Shown here piece after piece: positions 36,501 to 51,500 of a DNA stretch of 64,000 nucleotides (the first letter of the stretch is position 1; the number at the start of each line of letters is the position of its first letter). The position numbers and the translations under genes were made by a program. The notes under the pieces are model-generated. The model saw only the letters and a program-made list of their open reading frames with translations. It was not told where the DNA came from and made no database searches. Source of the DNA: Manduca sexta (Eukaryota; Arthropoda; Insecta; Lepidoptera; Sphingidae); assembly GCF_014839805.1 (NCBI RefSeq), contig NC_051128.1, positions 11,236,466 through 11,300,465 on the forward strand. Direction: 5' to 3'.

Positions 36501-39500
36501 CAGGCAGGCTTGTTACAAAAGAAGAAGTAATTTTGACAGACCAAAGCATGAGTTTGGTTTCACAGGATTTATGTCTATATTCCAATAAGTTTATTATGCT
36601 ACTAGATATTTCTCGTGGCTTTGTCCGCTTGGAACACTGAAGCCTTTCTAGCGCCATCTATTTAAAATTTTCACGCGGGCAAAGTCGCGAGCAAAAGGTA
36701 GTTTTTTTTATAAATTATTTTCGACGCCTAAATAGCGACTGCACAAATCTTTAAAAATCTGTGTGTCATTAACCAAAGCCTGATGTAGCTATCAAGACCG
36801 GCATGATTTTGGCGATGTAAGTAATATTTGGATCACAATAATTTTGACGTAAAAAATGTCCTTACCCTTAAAGGCGTGGTCACCTTAACTTATCCCCCTT
36901 AAGTGCCAAAGGCGCGCCTCATCTATTCCGTAATTCACAGCGGCTGTCCAATTGCTCATGTTTGTATTGTTTATGACGCCCTACGGCCACCACACCCAAT
37001 GTTAGTCACATGGCCATTTATTACTGAACAGACATTTACCAGAAACAAACAGTGTCTTTGTGAATTATCGCTTGCTTTGACGGTGAAGGAAAAACATCGT
37101 GAGGAAACCTGCATACCTGAGAAGTTGTCTATAGGAATTTCGAGGGTGTGCGAGGTCTACCAATCCGCACTGGGCCAGCGTGGTGGACTCAGGCCTAATC
37201 CCTCTCAGTAGTAGAGGAAGCTCGTGCCCACGAGTGGGACAGTATATTATACAGGGCTAATATTATTATTATATGGTAAACAGTTGTTACGATGGAATGA
37301 ATAACGAACGTAATTTACGGCATCGATCAAGAGTTTCACATGCGAGCTGTTAATGAATCCTTCCTAACCGAATTTCGATCACGGCGGCCTAACTCAACGG
37401 AGATCAGCCAAGTACGCATGAGATATACTGTACAAGTGCGCAATAAACAGGTGCACTCTCTGTTCCTTCACTCGCAGTCCGGTGAGACAACGCGACATGA
37501 TTGGAGAGAGATCAGGTGCAGGACTAATGGCTTTACGTGTTTTATTGCAAAATACACTAACGTCATGTGTAAATTATGTTTAAAATATGGCGTTTGTTTA
37601 GTTAAGTAATGAATTAATTTATCGCGCTTTATTGGAGGTAAAGATTCAGTGACGCAAATGGACAGTAATTTTTGGGGTCATTCGCTTTAAGATCCCGTGT
37701 CCGTCCAGAGAGTCGAATTGGATATATTAATGTTATTAGCTGTCTTCCCACCTCAGGGTTCCGAATAAAACCTCCGAGTAATTACATCGATTCATTAGTG
37801 GCAGGTCCAAGAGTATGAGTTTTGAGAATTTAGTTATTCAGTTCTTTATGGAGGACTATATTTGGCATATGGGTTTAGTGAATAGCATAATAAAAAAGTT
37901 GTTTATTTTTTTTTCGCCAAGCACCTGTGTGTGTATTTGTTTGGTAGTCATATTGAAGTTTGTATTATTGGTGGGGTCTATGAGAGGTAACCTAACCACT
38001 TATCCAATGACTTGCAGATATTGTAATAACAAGATCTGGTAGTATTACGTCTTTTTATGAGCAAGTTTTGCGTTAACCATCAAACCAGAAAAGTGGTTAC
38101 AAATTAGGTGAAACAATAAATGTAACTACATACTACATTTTAATATCTTCATTCTAATAACTCATATGCATGATTGCGAGGACGCAGTGTGTATTTTATA
38201 ATACAAATATACTTATTTAACATGTCTTATCAGAGGGTTATCAGTAAATGTACCGCGAGAGCAAATAGCTGGAATATTCTCAACCAAACATTGGATCGAG
38301 AATATAAAAAGTATTTTTTTTTAATATGACAGCGACACTGACCAGATTGTAAAAGGCACTCAAACTGTGGTAAATGTAAGGTCTATGTGGCACTGTACTG
38401 CGCTCATCACCCGAAACAGATATTAGTTTCCACAATGCCCAGTAATTACAATGCCTATATAATAATACCAGCTCTCAGTCGCAGCTTGGAATCAGTCAGT
38501 TGGCGGTGTGATATCCCGAGCCTCGGAAAGCACGTAAAGCCGTTGGTCCTGCGCCTGATGTCTCTCCGGTCACGTCGCATTGCCGTCTTACCGGCCTATG
38601 GGGGTAAAGGAACATAGTGCACCTGCGTATTGCTTACTTGTGCACTATTATATCTCTTGCGTACCTGCTTATCTCCGTTAAGATTGGCAGCCATGGCCGA
38701 AATTCGGTTAGGAGGGATTCATTAATTCAATACCAGCTATGAATTATATACTGCCCACTGCTGGGCACGGGCTACACTGGAACACAACAGTGCATGACAA
38801 TGCTGCTTGACGACACAAATAGATAGGCCAACTTCGTGTTACAAACCTACTAGTGAATATTTTTTGGACCATCAGCAAATTGACAGCCACACACGATGTT
38901 TTCGATAACCCATTTAAATTCGAAACACATCGATACAAATATCCAATAGTCGAGAGGACAATGCGTCCTTCCGAAGCATTAGGTACATTTATGATTACTG
39001 AGTGGGGCGTTGTTATAAACTAGAACGTAGTTGCAAGTCATTGCATTATAATATTTGTACGCTATAATTCGCAATCGTAGCCTTCAGTGAAGTATTTATC
39101 AAATATTTTCTATTTCTATGTATCAAATGCTTGTGTTTCGATTTGTACATTATTTTATAGATAACCTAGTTTTAAACCACGACTCCGCTCTCGTAACAAT
39201 GTTTTTATAAGATAAATATTTTCCCGGGATAAAAATAGCATATAGTACTCAGGCGTGCTATAGAGAATTTTCATAATCGGTTTAATAGTTCCAAAGTTTA
39301 GTCTCTATAAAACAAACTTACAAACTTTTTTATTTATAATATTAGTATAAATACGCTTTACATGATAAAACAAAATAGAAATCTTTCTGTGAAAACAGCA
39401 TCAAAATTCGTTAAGAAATAAATGATTAATTCATATTTCAATTATTGCAATGAGCATCTTGTTATCTCTTTCTTCCGATCGCGGCTCTGTGGTGAGAGTA

Positions 39501-42500
39501 CGTGATGCATTTGAATGGTGACTGATGACGTCAAGCTCAAGTATGTGCATCTCTCTTGTCATTTGACAGTTACCCATTTCAATCGCTCAAACTCATACCT
39601 ACTTTACATGTGTTTTTGTTAATATATTCAAGACTTTGACTCATGTATTTTTTATCAAAATGTATAAGAAGTTATCTAATCTATTACGTCAAGATTACGG
39701 ACTGGTTTCATGCCAGATTGAAAGCTTTGCTTACCTACGATCAAAATACAGCGTTTAAAGAAAGCATACAACCTTATAAGTCAGTGTAAGAACCTGCGCA
39801 TACTCACCGCATTCTAAAAATAGCTGTACGTAACGCGACTGCGGGCGTTGCGCCGAGCATGCAAAGGATGGGCAGCGAGCTGAAGATACCGCTGGATATA
39901 TAATAAAGAGAAGTATGTTATATATTGCTAGCGACCCGCTCCAGCTTCGCATGGACATCGTACTTTTATCGGGCGAGAAGTTTGCTCGTTTTTTCATCCA
40001 CTTAGTATTTGTTTACATTCGTTTTCCTTCTGTGAATTCATATGTAATTACTGTGCCATAGATCTAACTATTTTTCCTTATAGTTAAGTTCCAAGTATTA
40101 AGTAAACCTATAGTTATTTTAAATATAGTAATTATTTATAACAATGTATGATGCAATTATAGTGTATATTTTCAATCTCTTTGTTAAATAATAAATATAA
40201 TGCTTCGATCTTGTGGTATTATTATACGATCAAATAATGAATGGTAGTTGTTACTCGTTAGTTATAATGGTTTGGTAGATACAGCTTTGAATCACGTCAT
40301 TTTAGTTTGATGCCCAGTTATGGCATATTATTTTAAGTTACTGACGGGAGAAGTATGTTGTTCGTTTGCCGGTAAGCGCAAAGCATACTCAAAAATAACA
40401 GTAACATCACTTTGAATACTGTAATGCGCTTATCACTTTGCTCCATAACACTTAATATTATACTAAAACTAGCTTTTGCCTGCAGCTCCCTCCGCGAGAG
40501 ATAAGTTTTCCGGGATAAATATTTTCCATTAGCCTATAGCACTCGGAAGTAATGCAGCTTGCTATTATTAAAAAAAACAAAATTGGTTTCTTAATTCCCG
40601 AGATGAGGTTCAAAACAAACAAACTTCAGCTTTATATTAGTATAGATTACGTTTTTTATTGCACAGAATGACGAGAGGAGTAGGTATGCCTTTCGCCTGT
40701 TGGTAAGTGATACGTCCGTCCATAATAGCAACGTTATACAGAACGTTGAATTACAATTTCATGACACTCCACTGCATTCGTCACCCTGAGACCAGTCTCA
40801 GCATGACCAGTAATTACACTGGTTACCACGTTCTTCAAACCGAAATACAGCAATGCATACACACTGCTGCTTGGTGGTAGATAAAGACATTGGTACCTAC
40901 TTAGACGGCCATTCGCATACGTAGAACTACCAAATAACAAACTGGTACACAACAGTTCTTCCAAACTACTGCTGGACTATAAATAGACAAATCTCTACAA
41001 CCCAGATGCACTTTCTAATGAAGCACCTATTTAATAAACTAGGCATACTTTCGCGTCTGTAACGGTGTCCGTAGGGATAGGCAATGCGCATAATAATTGG
41101 GAAGCAGAGTATTTATTATGTGCACGGAAAATCTACCCCACTGCAACTGATGGTAAGTGGTGTGGGGTCCAATAGAAAGTCGACTGGCGAGAGATGATTA
41201 CCCCTCGGCAGTCGACACAATTATGCCGGCCTGTTGGAATCGGGTATACACAGGCTGATCCCGGAACGCGAACGTGGGCAACTATGGCAGTTCACCGTGG
41301 TCGCTATTCGGGAGGATATAAAATATATCCTACTACCAGCATAATTATTAGCATTCCACTGACAGTAATTATATCACAATATGTGGTATAAAGCAGACCA
41401 TGAGCCAAATGGGAAAATGACATCAAAGGCCATGGCAAAACGTGTATGAGACTCGCACAGGAACGGAGAGAACGGTGGCATTGAACAGAGACCTATGTCC
41501 ATGAGTGGACAATGGAAAAGTTTGAAATGATGATGGTGATGATGAAGGCACATTTAGTGTGACAATAGCTATAAATTCCAAGGAAAATATTCTTCAATTA
41601 CATGATTTTATCGGCAATCGATCCTAATGCAATGCTGTTTTTTTTATTGCCTTAGTAGGCAAACGAGTAAACGGTCAGCCTGGATGGTAAGCAGCATCCG
41701 CCGCTCATGGAATTTGCAATGCCAGAGGCACAACCAAGCCGTTGTCTTTAAACAGAATGTGATCTAGCAATTATAATGGACGATCGTTATGTATGGTTGG
41801 TTGTTTTATCGAAGGCACAGAATAGTGGCCTCACTGTGCCTGATGTTTAGTGAAGTCAAGCTTAAAAAATACTTACTGGCAATAGATAAATACATATACA
41901 GACTGTCGAAATAATTATGCCGGCCTGCCAAATTGGTTCTTCACACTTCACTTGAAAGGCCCCAAGTTGCAGGAAAGAGGCTAGGTGATCCCACATTATA
42001 GCCTTCTCTATAAACATAATAAAATGTATAGGTAATCGAACTTCAGACCTTGATCTCCAGCGGTGTATCGGATATCCTCGGCTTGTCACCACAGCGCGTG
42101 ACGTCATTACATCAATGCGCCAGATGTTCGAGGAATAAGTCATTAATGTATTTTTAAATGTAATAAACAGACGAACCCATACAGAGAGGAACGGATTATT
42201 GTAATGAAGGTTTTCGCTTTTAGTATATCCGTGTGATAAGAATGTTTTATCTATTTCGAATTGTGATTCAGTGCTATCCATCTTATAGTAAATAGCGCGA
42301 AGGAAGAAAACAGTTAAATATACTATATTATTTTATGTTTTTTTTTCTTTGCTGAAGTTTCGCTTAGCATAAGTAAAATGTGCATTGAAATCCGTTCAGC
42401 TATTTGTACGTGGCAAACAGATTAGCAGTCTATTGATTTTGAACTCAGATTATAATTATTGTAGTTTCTGAGCGACATTATTAAGCGACTTCATCCATGT

Positions 42501-45500
42501 GATACGTCACTTCCTCTGGACCAACATATTTCACAATATATTTGGCTATAAATAGCCACGAACATAATATGACTGAAGTTTAGATAAGACTGTGATGTGT
42601 ATATCTGAGGATTCTACGAATCGAGTAGACAATATTATATACAATATATTATCTATTACTGTTATATAAAGCTTAAGAGTTTGTTTGTTTGAACGCGCTA
42701 ATCGCAGGAACAAAATGTGAAAAAGAAATGTGTTGGAGAGCCCATTTATCGAGGAATGCCATAGGTTATATAATATCACGCTATGACTAACAAGAGCAGG
42801 GCATCAATGTTGCAAAAACTGGAAAAAGTTATACCTTTTGAGAGCTTCCATTGTGTGGGCTGCGTAAGCGGTTAAAGTTACGCAACAGTCATGTATGACG
42901 GAATTGTTCTTCTTAGAAAGTTCTAAAAATATATTATAAAACAAAGTCTCCAGCTGCATCTGTCTGCCTGCGTGAACGCGATAAACTAAAGACTACACAA
43001 CGGATTTTCATAAAATTTGATAGGGAGATAGTTTGAGACTACGGGAGACGGACATCGCATATATAGCTGGACTTTTATCCCAGAAACCTTTATTACTCGG
43101 GCGCAGTCACGAGCAAAAGCTAGTCTTAGGATCGTGGGGAAATAGGAAAATTTAATATTAACACTGATTCCAGATTGTTTTTGTATTTTTATTTGTTACT
43201 TATCTGGCAAGTCAAATTAGGCACCAAAAGCAGTTTTAATGTGCATATAAACATAAAAATACGACTTGGAAAGATTAAACTGCTTTTGTTTTAATATTTT
43301 CTTATTAAATTGAAGTATTTTTTGGATTGTATTGCTTTTTGGAGTCGGATATGTTTGATGAAATTTTTTTATTTATGCTCCTTTGTTCCTTATAAAATAC
43401 ATCTAATTGAACCCATTATAAAACTCATCATATTCTAACATGGCGTTCCGTGCTGCATCTTAGATGTCAAGGTCGCACACTAATGAAATTAAAATAAAAC
43501 CATTCCGAACTTATACTAAATCCAAGATAAAGGAAATATTTTAAACTGAATCACGGCGTAAAAATTGATTGCTGAACTGACATATTATGTGTTAATGACA
43601 AATAAATAGATACTTAACCTTTCTCCTTTGAAGTTGTTTAACAAGACATGTTAACGAAGTCGCGTGATTATTCTATATACACAATCTATGTGAAATCAAC
43701 TAAATCCTTCTAAAAACCATATTTAGCGCTCCACCTTGATGCCAATTCTTGGGAGGATGTCGTGTATTGGATAATTGCGGTGGGCTGTCTCGGCCGCGCG
43801 TCCGGCAATGCTTACTATTACTGCATAAATTCAGAACAGAATTGTTCTTGTTAATTTTTGGCACTTAACCATAATGAGAGCTAAGAAACTCAGAAAGGAT
43901 GACCTAAGTGTGGATGGAGATGCCTCTCAGTCTACCCTTCCGTTGGTATAATGAGAAAGGCAGAGCGTGATCGAGGTTTATTTGTTAGATGTTAGATATT
44001 CTGGTCTTTGGTTATAGATTTCCAATATATTGATGGGCAACACACAGTTTTAGCTGTGGAACTTTCTAGAAGACTGCCTCAATCGAGCACTGTTTTATTA
44101 TCGGTATAAAACATGGCTGCAGCATGGCTCAATGTTTGCCAGCAGCACCCGGTGTAGTTTATACAATGTCACATAATTTTAGGTTGTTTTGTTTAAAATT
44201 GGTCTTCACACTATTAAAAGCACTCTTAATTTACCAATTTATGATCAAAGATAAATTCTCTTGTCGCCAGGCGGTGCTGTGGTGCGCGGTGGTTTACCTG
44301 GTCACCCACCTGCCCTGCATCGAGATGAGGGTTGACGATCTTGAGCAACCAGCCCCCAGGGAGGTGAGTGTCCAGCATATGTTTACACAGGCTGATCATG
44401 AAACGCCGAAACGGAGATGTCGCTTTACTGATCAATCAGGGCTCATCGTGAATTGGGCGGTTTTGCTGTTTATCTTAATGTTGATTTGAATGAGCATGCC
44501 GCTCACCTGAACGCCCATAAACACTGGCAATACCATATAGAACTTTAATTACAAAGTACTGCGTGGCACTTCACTGTGCATCTCATGTTGAGACATAAGA
44601 TGTTAAGCCTCATAAGGCTTAATAATTATACTGGTTAGATTACATTCATTCCTGTGCAATTATTATACAAACTTGAAACTCCTCTATCTAAGCCGTAACT
44701 TTTCTTCTACAATATAATATCTTCCGCAGCAACCGCCAGCATCCACAGCACGCCCGGAACCCATCGACCAGCACCTGAACATGGGCAAGTGCTTCCACAT
44801 GCCGCGCTCCATGTGCCCCACGAAGGCGGTGTGCACCACCCTGGGCCCGGGGAACATGTCCGTCTTCTGCTGCGACATGGACAGCGCCTATATGAAGGAT
44901 GTGCTGCCTTTGATCAGTAAGTTGGATACCTTTTAAAGTACTATTGAAGCTAAATTGACAGTAACAAAACTGGGATATGGACAAGAGATCTGAAATGCTT
45001 TTGAAGGTTAGTTTACAGCAAAACCAGACGTTGTATCATTTAGAGATAGGTCATTTTAGTTCTAATGATGAACAGGCTTGCTGTGAAAGTGATAAGTTTC
45101 TAGTTTGCTGTGAAAGGAAGATGTTCATCATCATTGGCCCTTATGTGTTTTTCCGGTTTAAAAGTATATGTTAATTCGGGATGGGATTCGTCTCCATCCA
45201 TGGTTTTTGCGTTAACTTCTTACAAACATCGTTCCTAACTTTCTCATTATTAGCATTATTAGGAACAAGGGTTCCTTTTTCTGAGGGAAGACAGATGTAA
45301 TGTTTTAGATTCCCGCGCACGTTACACTTATCACATATAAAAGTATAATTATAACAATATTGTTTATCATCTAGTTAATTATCCATAATATTGTTCCAAC
45401 TTAATCTATAGTCTATACTTATTTTTTAAGTGCCTAAAGAATAAAAACAGAGCCATCTTATTCCTGATAGATTAAATTGTTCAGTTGTGTTACTCTTCTA

Positions 45501-48500
45501 TAGCAATAATGTTATGCCGGCGCGGCTTGTCGGAGGCGCCGTTGTTGAAAACAGTCGTAAATCATGCGCATGCGCACCACTAAACGTGGCTTGTGATCGT
45601 GCTCATTAGTGTAAGGGCTAGTGTACATTAGCACCATATTTTGAAAAATCTACTATATTTAAAAATAGTTTAAGCTCGGCAATGCCCTTGTCAATAATAT
45701 TTGGATTAAATAATTAGAATGGTGTAGCCTTGCGTACAATCTTAAGACTGTGTAACTCTATTCTAATGTTTATTTTATTACCTTATCTGTTACATTGTAA
45801 CATTAAGTATTAATATTCTATCAGCGTCATGCATGCCTCTTGCTGTAATCTACATGATTATATTATATTATAACTCATTACTCGAATGTTATTATGTAAT
45901 ACTAGCTCGCGGTTTCGGCCGCGTAGAGTTGCCTATAACCTTCCCAGGGTCTTAAACTATCTCCATACCAAATTTCATAAAAATGCATTCAGTAGATTTT
46001 GAGAAAATCGATCACATACAGACAGAAAAGGGGACTATATTTAAAAAAAATGTATAGATAATTTATGCTGTCTGTATGCTACATATATAAATATCACTAC
46101 AAAAATATATGTATACATATCACTGAATGCGATGCTGATGATATCACGCCGGGTTTGTCTGAATGCGACAAACTCAAAAACTACACAACGAATTGTTATA
46201 CAGTTTTCACCAATAGCGAGTAATTCAAAAGGATGTTTTATGTGTATCAATCATCAATGTATGTATGGCACTAAAACGATTTGGCATAAAAGGGTCACTG
46301 GTTATAAAATAGTATAGACTAGCGACCCGCCCAAGCCTCGCACGGGTGCAATGCTGATACTAAATACACTACAGAAAAACTGTGAACGTTGTATATAAAA
46401 ACATAGCGGCCCGCTCTGGCTTTGCACGGGTATAACATAACAAAATAACAGTATTTCTCCACTATTTAATGGATGTCATTATACATATAAATCTTCCTCT
46501 TGAATCACTCTACCTATTAAAAAAAGCCGCATCAAAATCTGTTGCGTAGTTTTAAAGATTTAAGCATACAAAGGGACATAGGGACAGAGAAAGCGACTTT
46601 GTTCGCAATGTGTACTCTGCCTAACATTTAGGAATAATCATCCTGCTTATTATGAACGTATGCAAAATTAATGTTTCTCGTTACGTCTAACTGCAGATGT
46701 TACGATAGTTTCTAAATATACATTTAACATCACGCCTTCGTGGTATAAGGGTCGCCAGAGACTATGCCACTTGCATGATCTTTTTGCATAACTTTTTTAA
46801 ATTGCATTTCTTTTTTTATAATTCTTTTTTATTTTTGTGGCGATCGATGGACCTGAATAAAAATTTGTTTACATTACTTTAGCAAGCAAGTACAGATTGT
46901 TATGAAAACATATTTTATTGCTGACCGTATGAAAACAGTTACACGAGCATTGTTTTATCTTTCCACGTGTTGTCAACATTTTTTGTAACGTTATATTGAT
47001 ATGAGAATCGTTTTCAGCCGACAATAAAGCAAACTAGTTTTTATTCAACTTACTTATATTGTGTCGAGTACCCATCGTGAGAAGATATAAAAACTGTTTT
47101 GTATAATAGCGTTTATTTGTTCCTCAGTAAAGTATTCGCCCACTTTGTCAACTCTGGGTTAGAGATAGCGCGAGAAATATGATTATGAAAGATTGAATAA
47201 ATGAAATCACTTTGTTCTACACCATATACAGCAAAATCAATAGAAATATAATAAAAAAAAAAAATGTAATTTGTATTTTTTACGGTGTCTGATTTAGGCG
47301 GTATATCTATATATAGTGCCTAAATCGGACAGTACCTATGTACTTATCGTTAATTAATTTATTCGTGATTCTTTCCGATTTAAAACCAAACAAGAAAGTT
47401 TTCCCAAATAATTTCCGCTATGTCACAAAGCTAGACAAATGTTGGCAACACCTGTAGTGTGCAACAATTGTTTAATTTGATAGCGCACACGCGGCCGTGT
47501 ACTGAATCCCGGTAAATACAATTCTATTAATAACTACCGTGTAATGTTATCTACCTCTGTACGTAATTACATGTTTTCATACTGAAATGAGTCGTATTAA
47601 TTATGTATTAATGTTGTTTTTGCATCAGAATCTTATTAGTATTATCAATAATATATTGTGAATGTATGTTTCAAATGAAAAAAATAAAAATTATTTATAG
47701 AAGTAAACATAAAAAAAAAATGAAATCTTAAAACAGTAGAACAAATTTGTTTATTTCCTTGGATTCCTTACAAGGCAAGCCTGTATCGAGGAAAAATATA
47801 ATATTATAAGTTTGTTATAAGTTAAATAGAATAAAGAAGTTTTAAAGCGAAAAAAATATTTCTAATGTTTATGCGAATGATTAAGACATTGAAATAAAAC
47901 TATTTTGCGAATTCTATCGCGGTTTTTATATTATGATTTTCTCCCGACGTTAAATGGGAACAATTGTATACTTGTAAAATGTAGGTAGATATTGTAACTT
48001 TAACTTATCAGGTTACCAACACTTTCGTCAGCTCCGTGACCACGAAGACTGTAATCTTCATAACGTCGGGAGAAAATTGTAATATAAAAAATAAAACACG
48101 CAAAATAGTTTTACTTCAGTGAAAAGGTATAGGATGATAATCAGGTCACTAATTATAAATACTTTTTATATAGTTTCTACTCTAATATTAGCTAAATAAA
48201 TAAATAACAAATAAATTGTTCCACAATCGTACAAAATCGCAAACACGATTGAAATCTGAACCATTTTCGTCACGCACCAGTTAACCTCGATTTGATAAAG
48301 ATTCACGTTGTTGTTCACGTTTCTTTGTATTGATGAATTGTTTTCTTACTCAATAGATTATCAAGATTCGTTCACTGTTCGAGTATATAGGATAAAATAT
48401 CTAGTTATCGTGACAAGTGTCTCTATAATTGCTGGTCATCTGTGTTCCGAATCACGTCTAGATTCGTTTAGCATTTAGCGGCTTCTAAGTTTTCTTAGGA

Positions 48501-51500
48501 ACAGTCGAATTCAAATTTCTTAGGAACAGTCGAATTGTCGCAATTATGTACGAGAGTAAAATTTGCTTAAGACTTTTACGCAGACGGGGAGCTAAAATTC
48601 GTTTATTTTGGCGTATACAGACAAGGTGGTCATCTACCTGATATTTATATTAGATTATCTTCTAAAAATATATCTAGTTGATCTAGAAATGATTTTGATT
48701 ACAAACTGACTAAAAGAAATTTCTTTCCTTGGAGTTAATTAAAAATAATAAAATACTTTATTTATCACGTAGCCAAACAAAGTTGTATTTATGATACGTC
48801 ATAACATTTCATATGATAAAGATAAGGAAAGGACGAAGTAAATCAAATAAGCCAGTTCGGGCTGGCAGGTAAAGAGAAGATGAAAAAGATAATCTTTACA
48901 TATATAATAACGTTCCCCGCCGCGTTTGTCTGCCTTAACTCGATTATTTCAAATATAATCAAACGGATTTCGAATAAATTTGCTAAGGAGTTAGTATAAG
49001 AAAATGTTTGGGATATAGATTACTTAATATCCCGGAAAAGTCGTTCACGTGGACAAAGCTGAGAGCAAAAGTTAGTATGTTTATAATTTTAATGAAGAAC
49101 GCGTCGCGATCCTTCTTCGCAGTCTTATTAGAATTTAGGTAGATTTAGAAGATCACTACCATGAATTGTACTTGATTATCAACGGATTTCGATTAAATTT
49201 GGTAAAGAGATAGTTTGAGGAAAGATTTGGGAAGGAAATAGGCTAGTCAACGAAATAACCAGAAGAGCTGGTCGCGATCCTTCTGCGCAGTCTTATTTGT
49301 AAGTATTTAGGTAGATTTCGATCTCTACCATGAATTGTGCTTGATTATTGTCCAGTAATGCAGAACAAGACGAACCTGCACGTGCTGAACGCGAGCATCG
49401 ACGAGCTGGACGTGTCCACGTCCGTGTTCAGGAGACTCTCCTCCATGGCCTTCACCGACGGCAACATCGGCAAGATCATCGGTACGTATTTACTCATTTG
49501 CTTAATTATTGGGTTAAGGGCTTCTAAACGTATGTCCCCTATAGCAACAAAAGTAGCTAATATAAAACTTTAACGACTAGTAACTGTCAGTCTGTCAGTA
49601 CCTTGTTGCCACTAACAGTGACATCATAGAAGCATTGGTAATATTACTTTTACTTTAGCTTTTCCTAGAACGAAGACACACATTTGCAAGTAGCAACAGT
49701 CAAGTAAACATTGTTACTTTTATTAATTACTTTTACAGTTATGAAAAAAGTGAGATGATTATCTCTCTATTATAGTCGAAACAATTATGCCGGCCTATTG
49801 GAACCGGATATACATAGGCTGATCCCTGAACGCAACACACTTTGGGCCACCATGGCGGGTTAAGGCAACACCTTGTGAACGGTGATTGCTATCCGAGCGG
49901 ATATAAAATATATCTCACCACCAGCACCTTTCCTTTATCTAAAACTATAAAGTATAAAGCAGATTTAAAGTTTTGGGATCAGCTATTTTTGTGATTAACT
50001 ACGCCGTCAGGTTGGATTGCTTTCCCTGAAGGATACCTGGCAAAGTAAATAAGGATGAATCGAAATATATGTCTATTTCTTGTATCGTATTTGTTATTTA
50101 TTGTTCTTGCTACCAAGAGTCGGAGTTTGAAGAATACAATGATACCCGTAAGTAACAGAAAATTGTTTCGAAAAAACTTTCTTTTATATCAGAAAGCGTA
50201 TCGTCAAATTTAGGTATTTACAAATTTTTTTTTAAGGATCAATCAATCCACCATTGGTAACTTACCAATTCAGGTGAACTTATTTCTTATTTATTTATTT
50301 CAATTAGAACGGATAAACCAGTTGCACTAATTACACCGAAGCAACTATCAGTTTCATATACAACAAAGATATATTGACACAACTTAGCCACCATTTGTCT
50401 CCTGTCTGGTTCAACAGTTAAAAGCTTTTCAACGTCGATTTGTGTAACAATAATATCATCTTTCGAAGATCAAGTGTAATATTTCAATTATTGTTACGTC
50501 TATGCGACACCTTAGTCGATCATATTTTCATTTGCCGTCTGCACCTGGAGGTAGGTTTTGGATTTGTTCAGCAAATATCTAATATCGAGAGACCATTACC
50601 CCTTGCCATTCGACATAATGCCAGCCTGCTTCGAACCTACTTGAGGTAATCTATAGCTGTAAAATCGCAGGCCAATTCCCGAAGCATTCTCCCATCGCGT
50701 GCCTGAACATCTCCAACAACAACCTGACGACCGCCAAGCTGCCGTCCAGCCAGCGGCCCTTCGCCTATCTCTTCAACTTGACCGTACTCGACGCGTCAGC
50801 TAACAATCTGACAGAGTTCCCGCTCAGCCTCGTGCAGAGCAACAAGAAGATTGACATTAATTTGTCAGGTGAGACCGCAGTTCAGTAATAACGCCAATTG
50901 TTTTTTTTTTGTGGCTACGGCATAGTAATCCTACACTTGATGGCAAGCGCACTGGAGTTTATATAGAATGTCGACTGATGAGAGAATACGACCCACGACA
51001 GTCGACAAAATTATGCCGGCTATATGAGACCGAAGAATGAATAATCATATTTGAATATCTTTAGTATTGTTAAGAAGATACCAGTTTAATTTAACTACTG
51101 GACTTAATGAGACTTAACATCCTATGTCTCAGGATGGTGAGCACAGTGGAATACCAAACAATACGTTGTAATTAAAGGTGTTAGATGGTGTTTCTACTGT
51201 TTATAGGCGGTCGTATCGCTTACTATCAAGCGAGCGGCATGCTTGTCTCGTCATTCTACTGTATCAAAAATACCCCAGGCAAGGACCCCCATTCTGACTA
51301 TAAACAAACATGTCTACAACATGAATCATAAAAGTTGTTAAAATATTCTAGGGAACAACTACCTCCCGTGCAAGCATTTCCAGAAAGCCATGGAGACCAA
51401 CAACAGTTCGTTGGTTCACTTCCTGAACTACAACAAGACCTTCTGCGCGCTGGACCTCAGCTTCAACTGGTTTAAGGACATCAAGATAGTACCCATCGAC

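Larger units (their letters stand above)
24541..44270. other. 19.7-kb first intron of hfw
   Basis: No exon other than the flanking ones is supportable. The intron is a repeat field; the recognisable pieces are listed separately. Unlisted weak relics include Helitron-like fragments near 25785-25965, 35870-36032, 36590-36705 and 39165-39350 (GCGGGCAAAGCCGCG-type ends, 'ACCAAATTTCAT'-type interiors), a tRNA-like SINE head at 29675-29745 (B-box-like GGTTCGATTTC), and a TTCGG-rich patch at 30890-30965. A GC-richer island at 31850-31960 could be an enhancer or alternative promoter, but no splice donor or ATG supports that. Confidence 0.6.

Noticed and set aside
41862..42281. 139-codon minus-strand open frame in hfw intron 1
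   Set aside because: Part overlaps a SINE-B fragment and the peptide has no recognisable family or splice context.
44124..44270. Extending hfw exon 2 upstream to an ATG at 44124 or later
   Set aside because: That stretch is AT-rich, and a good acceptor (TTGTCGCCAG) at 44261-44270 plus the matching 24514 exon explain the start better. The upstream ATG remains a possible alternative start.
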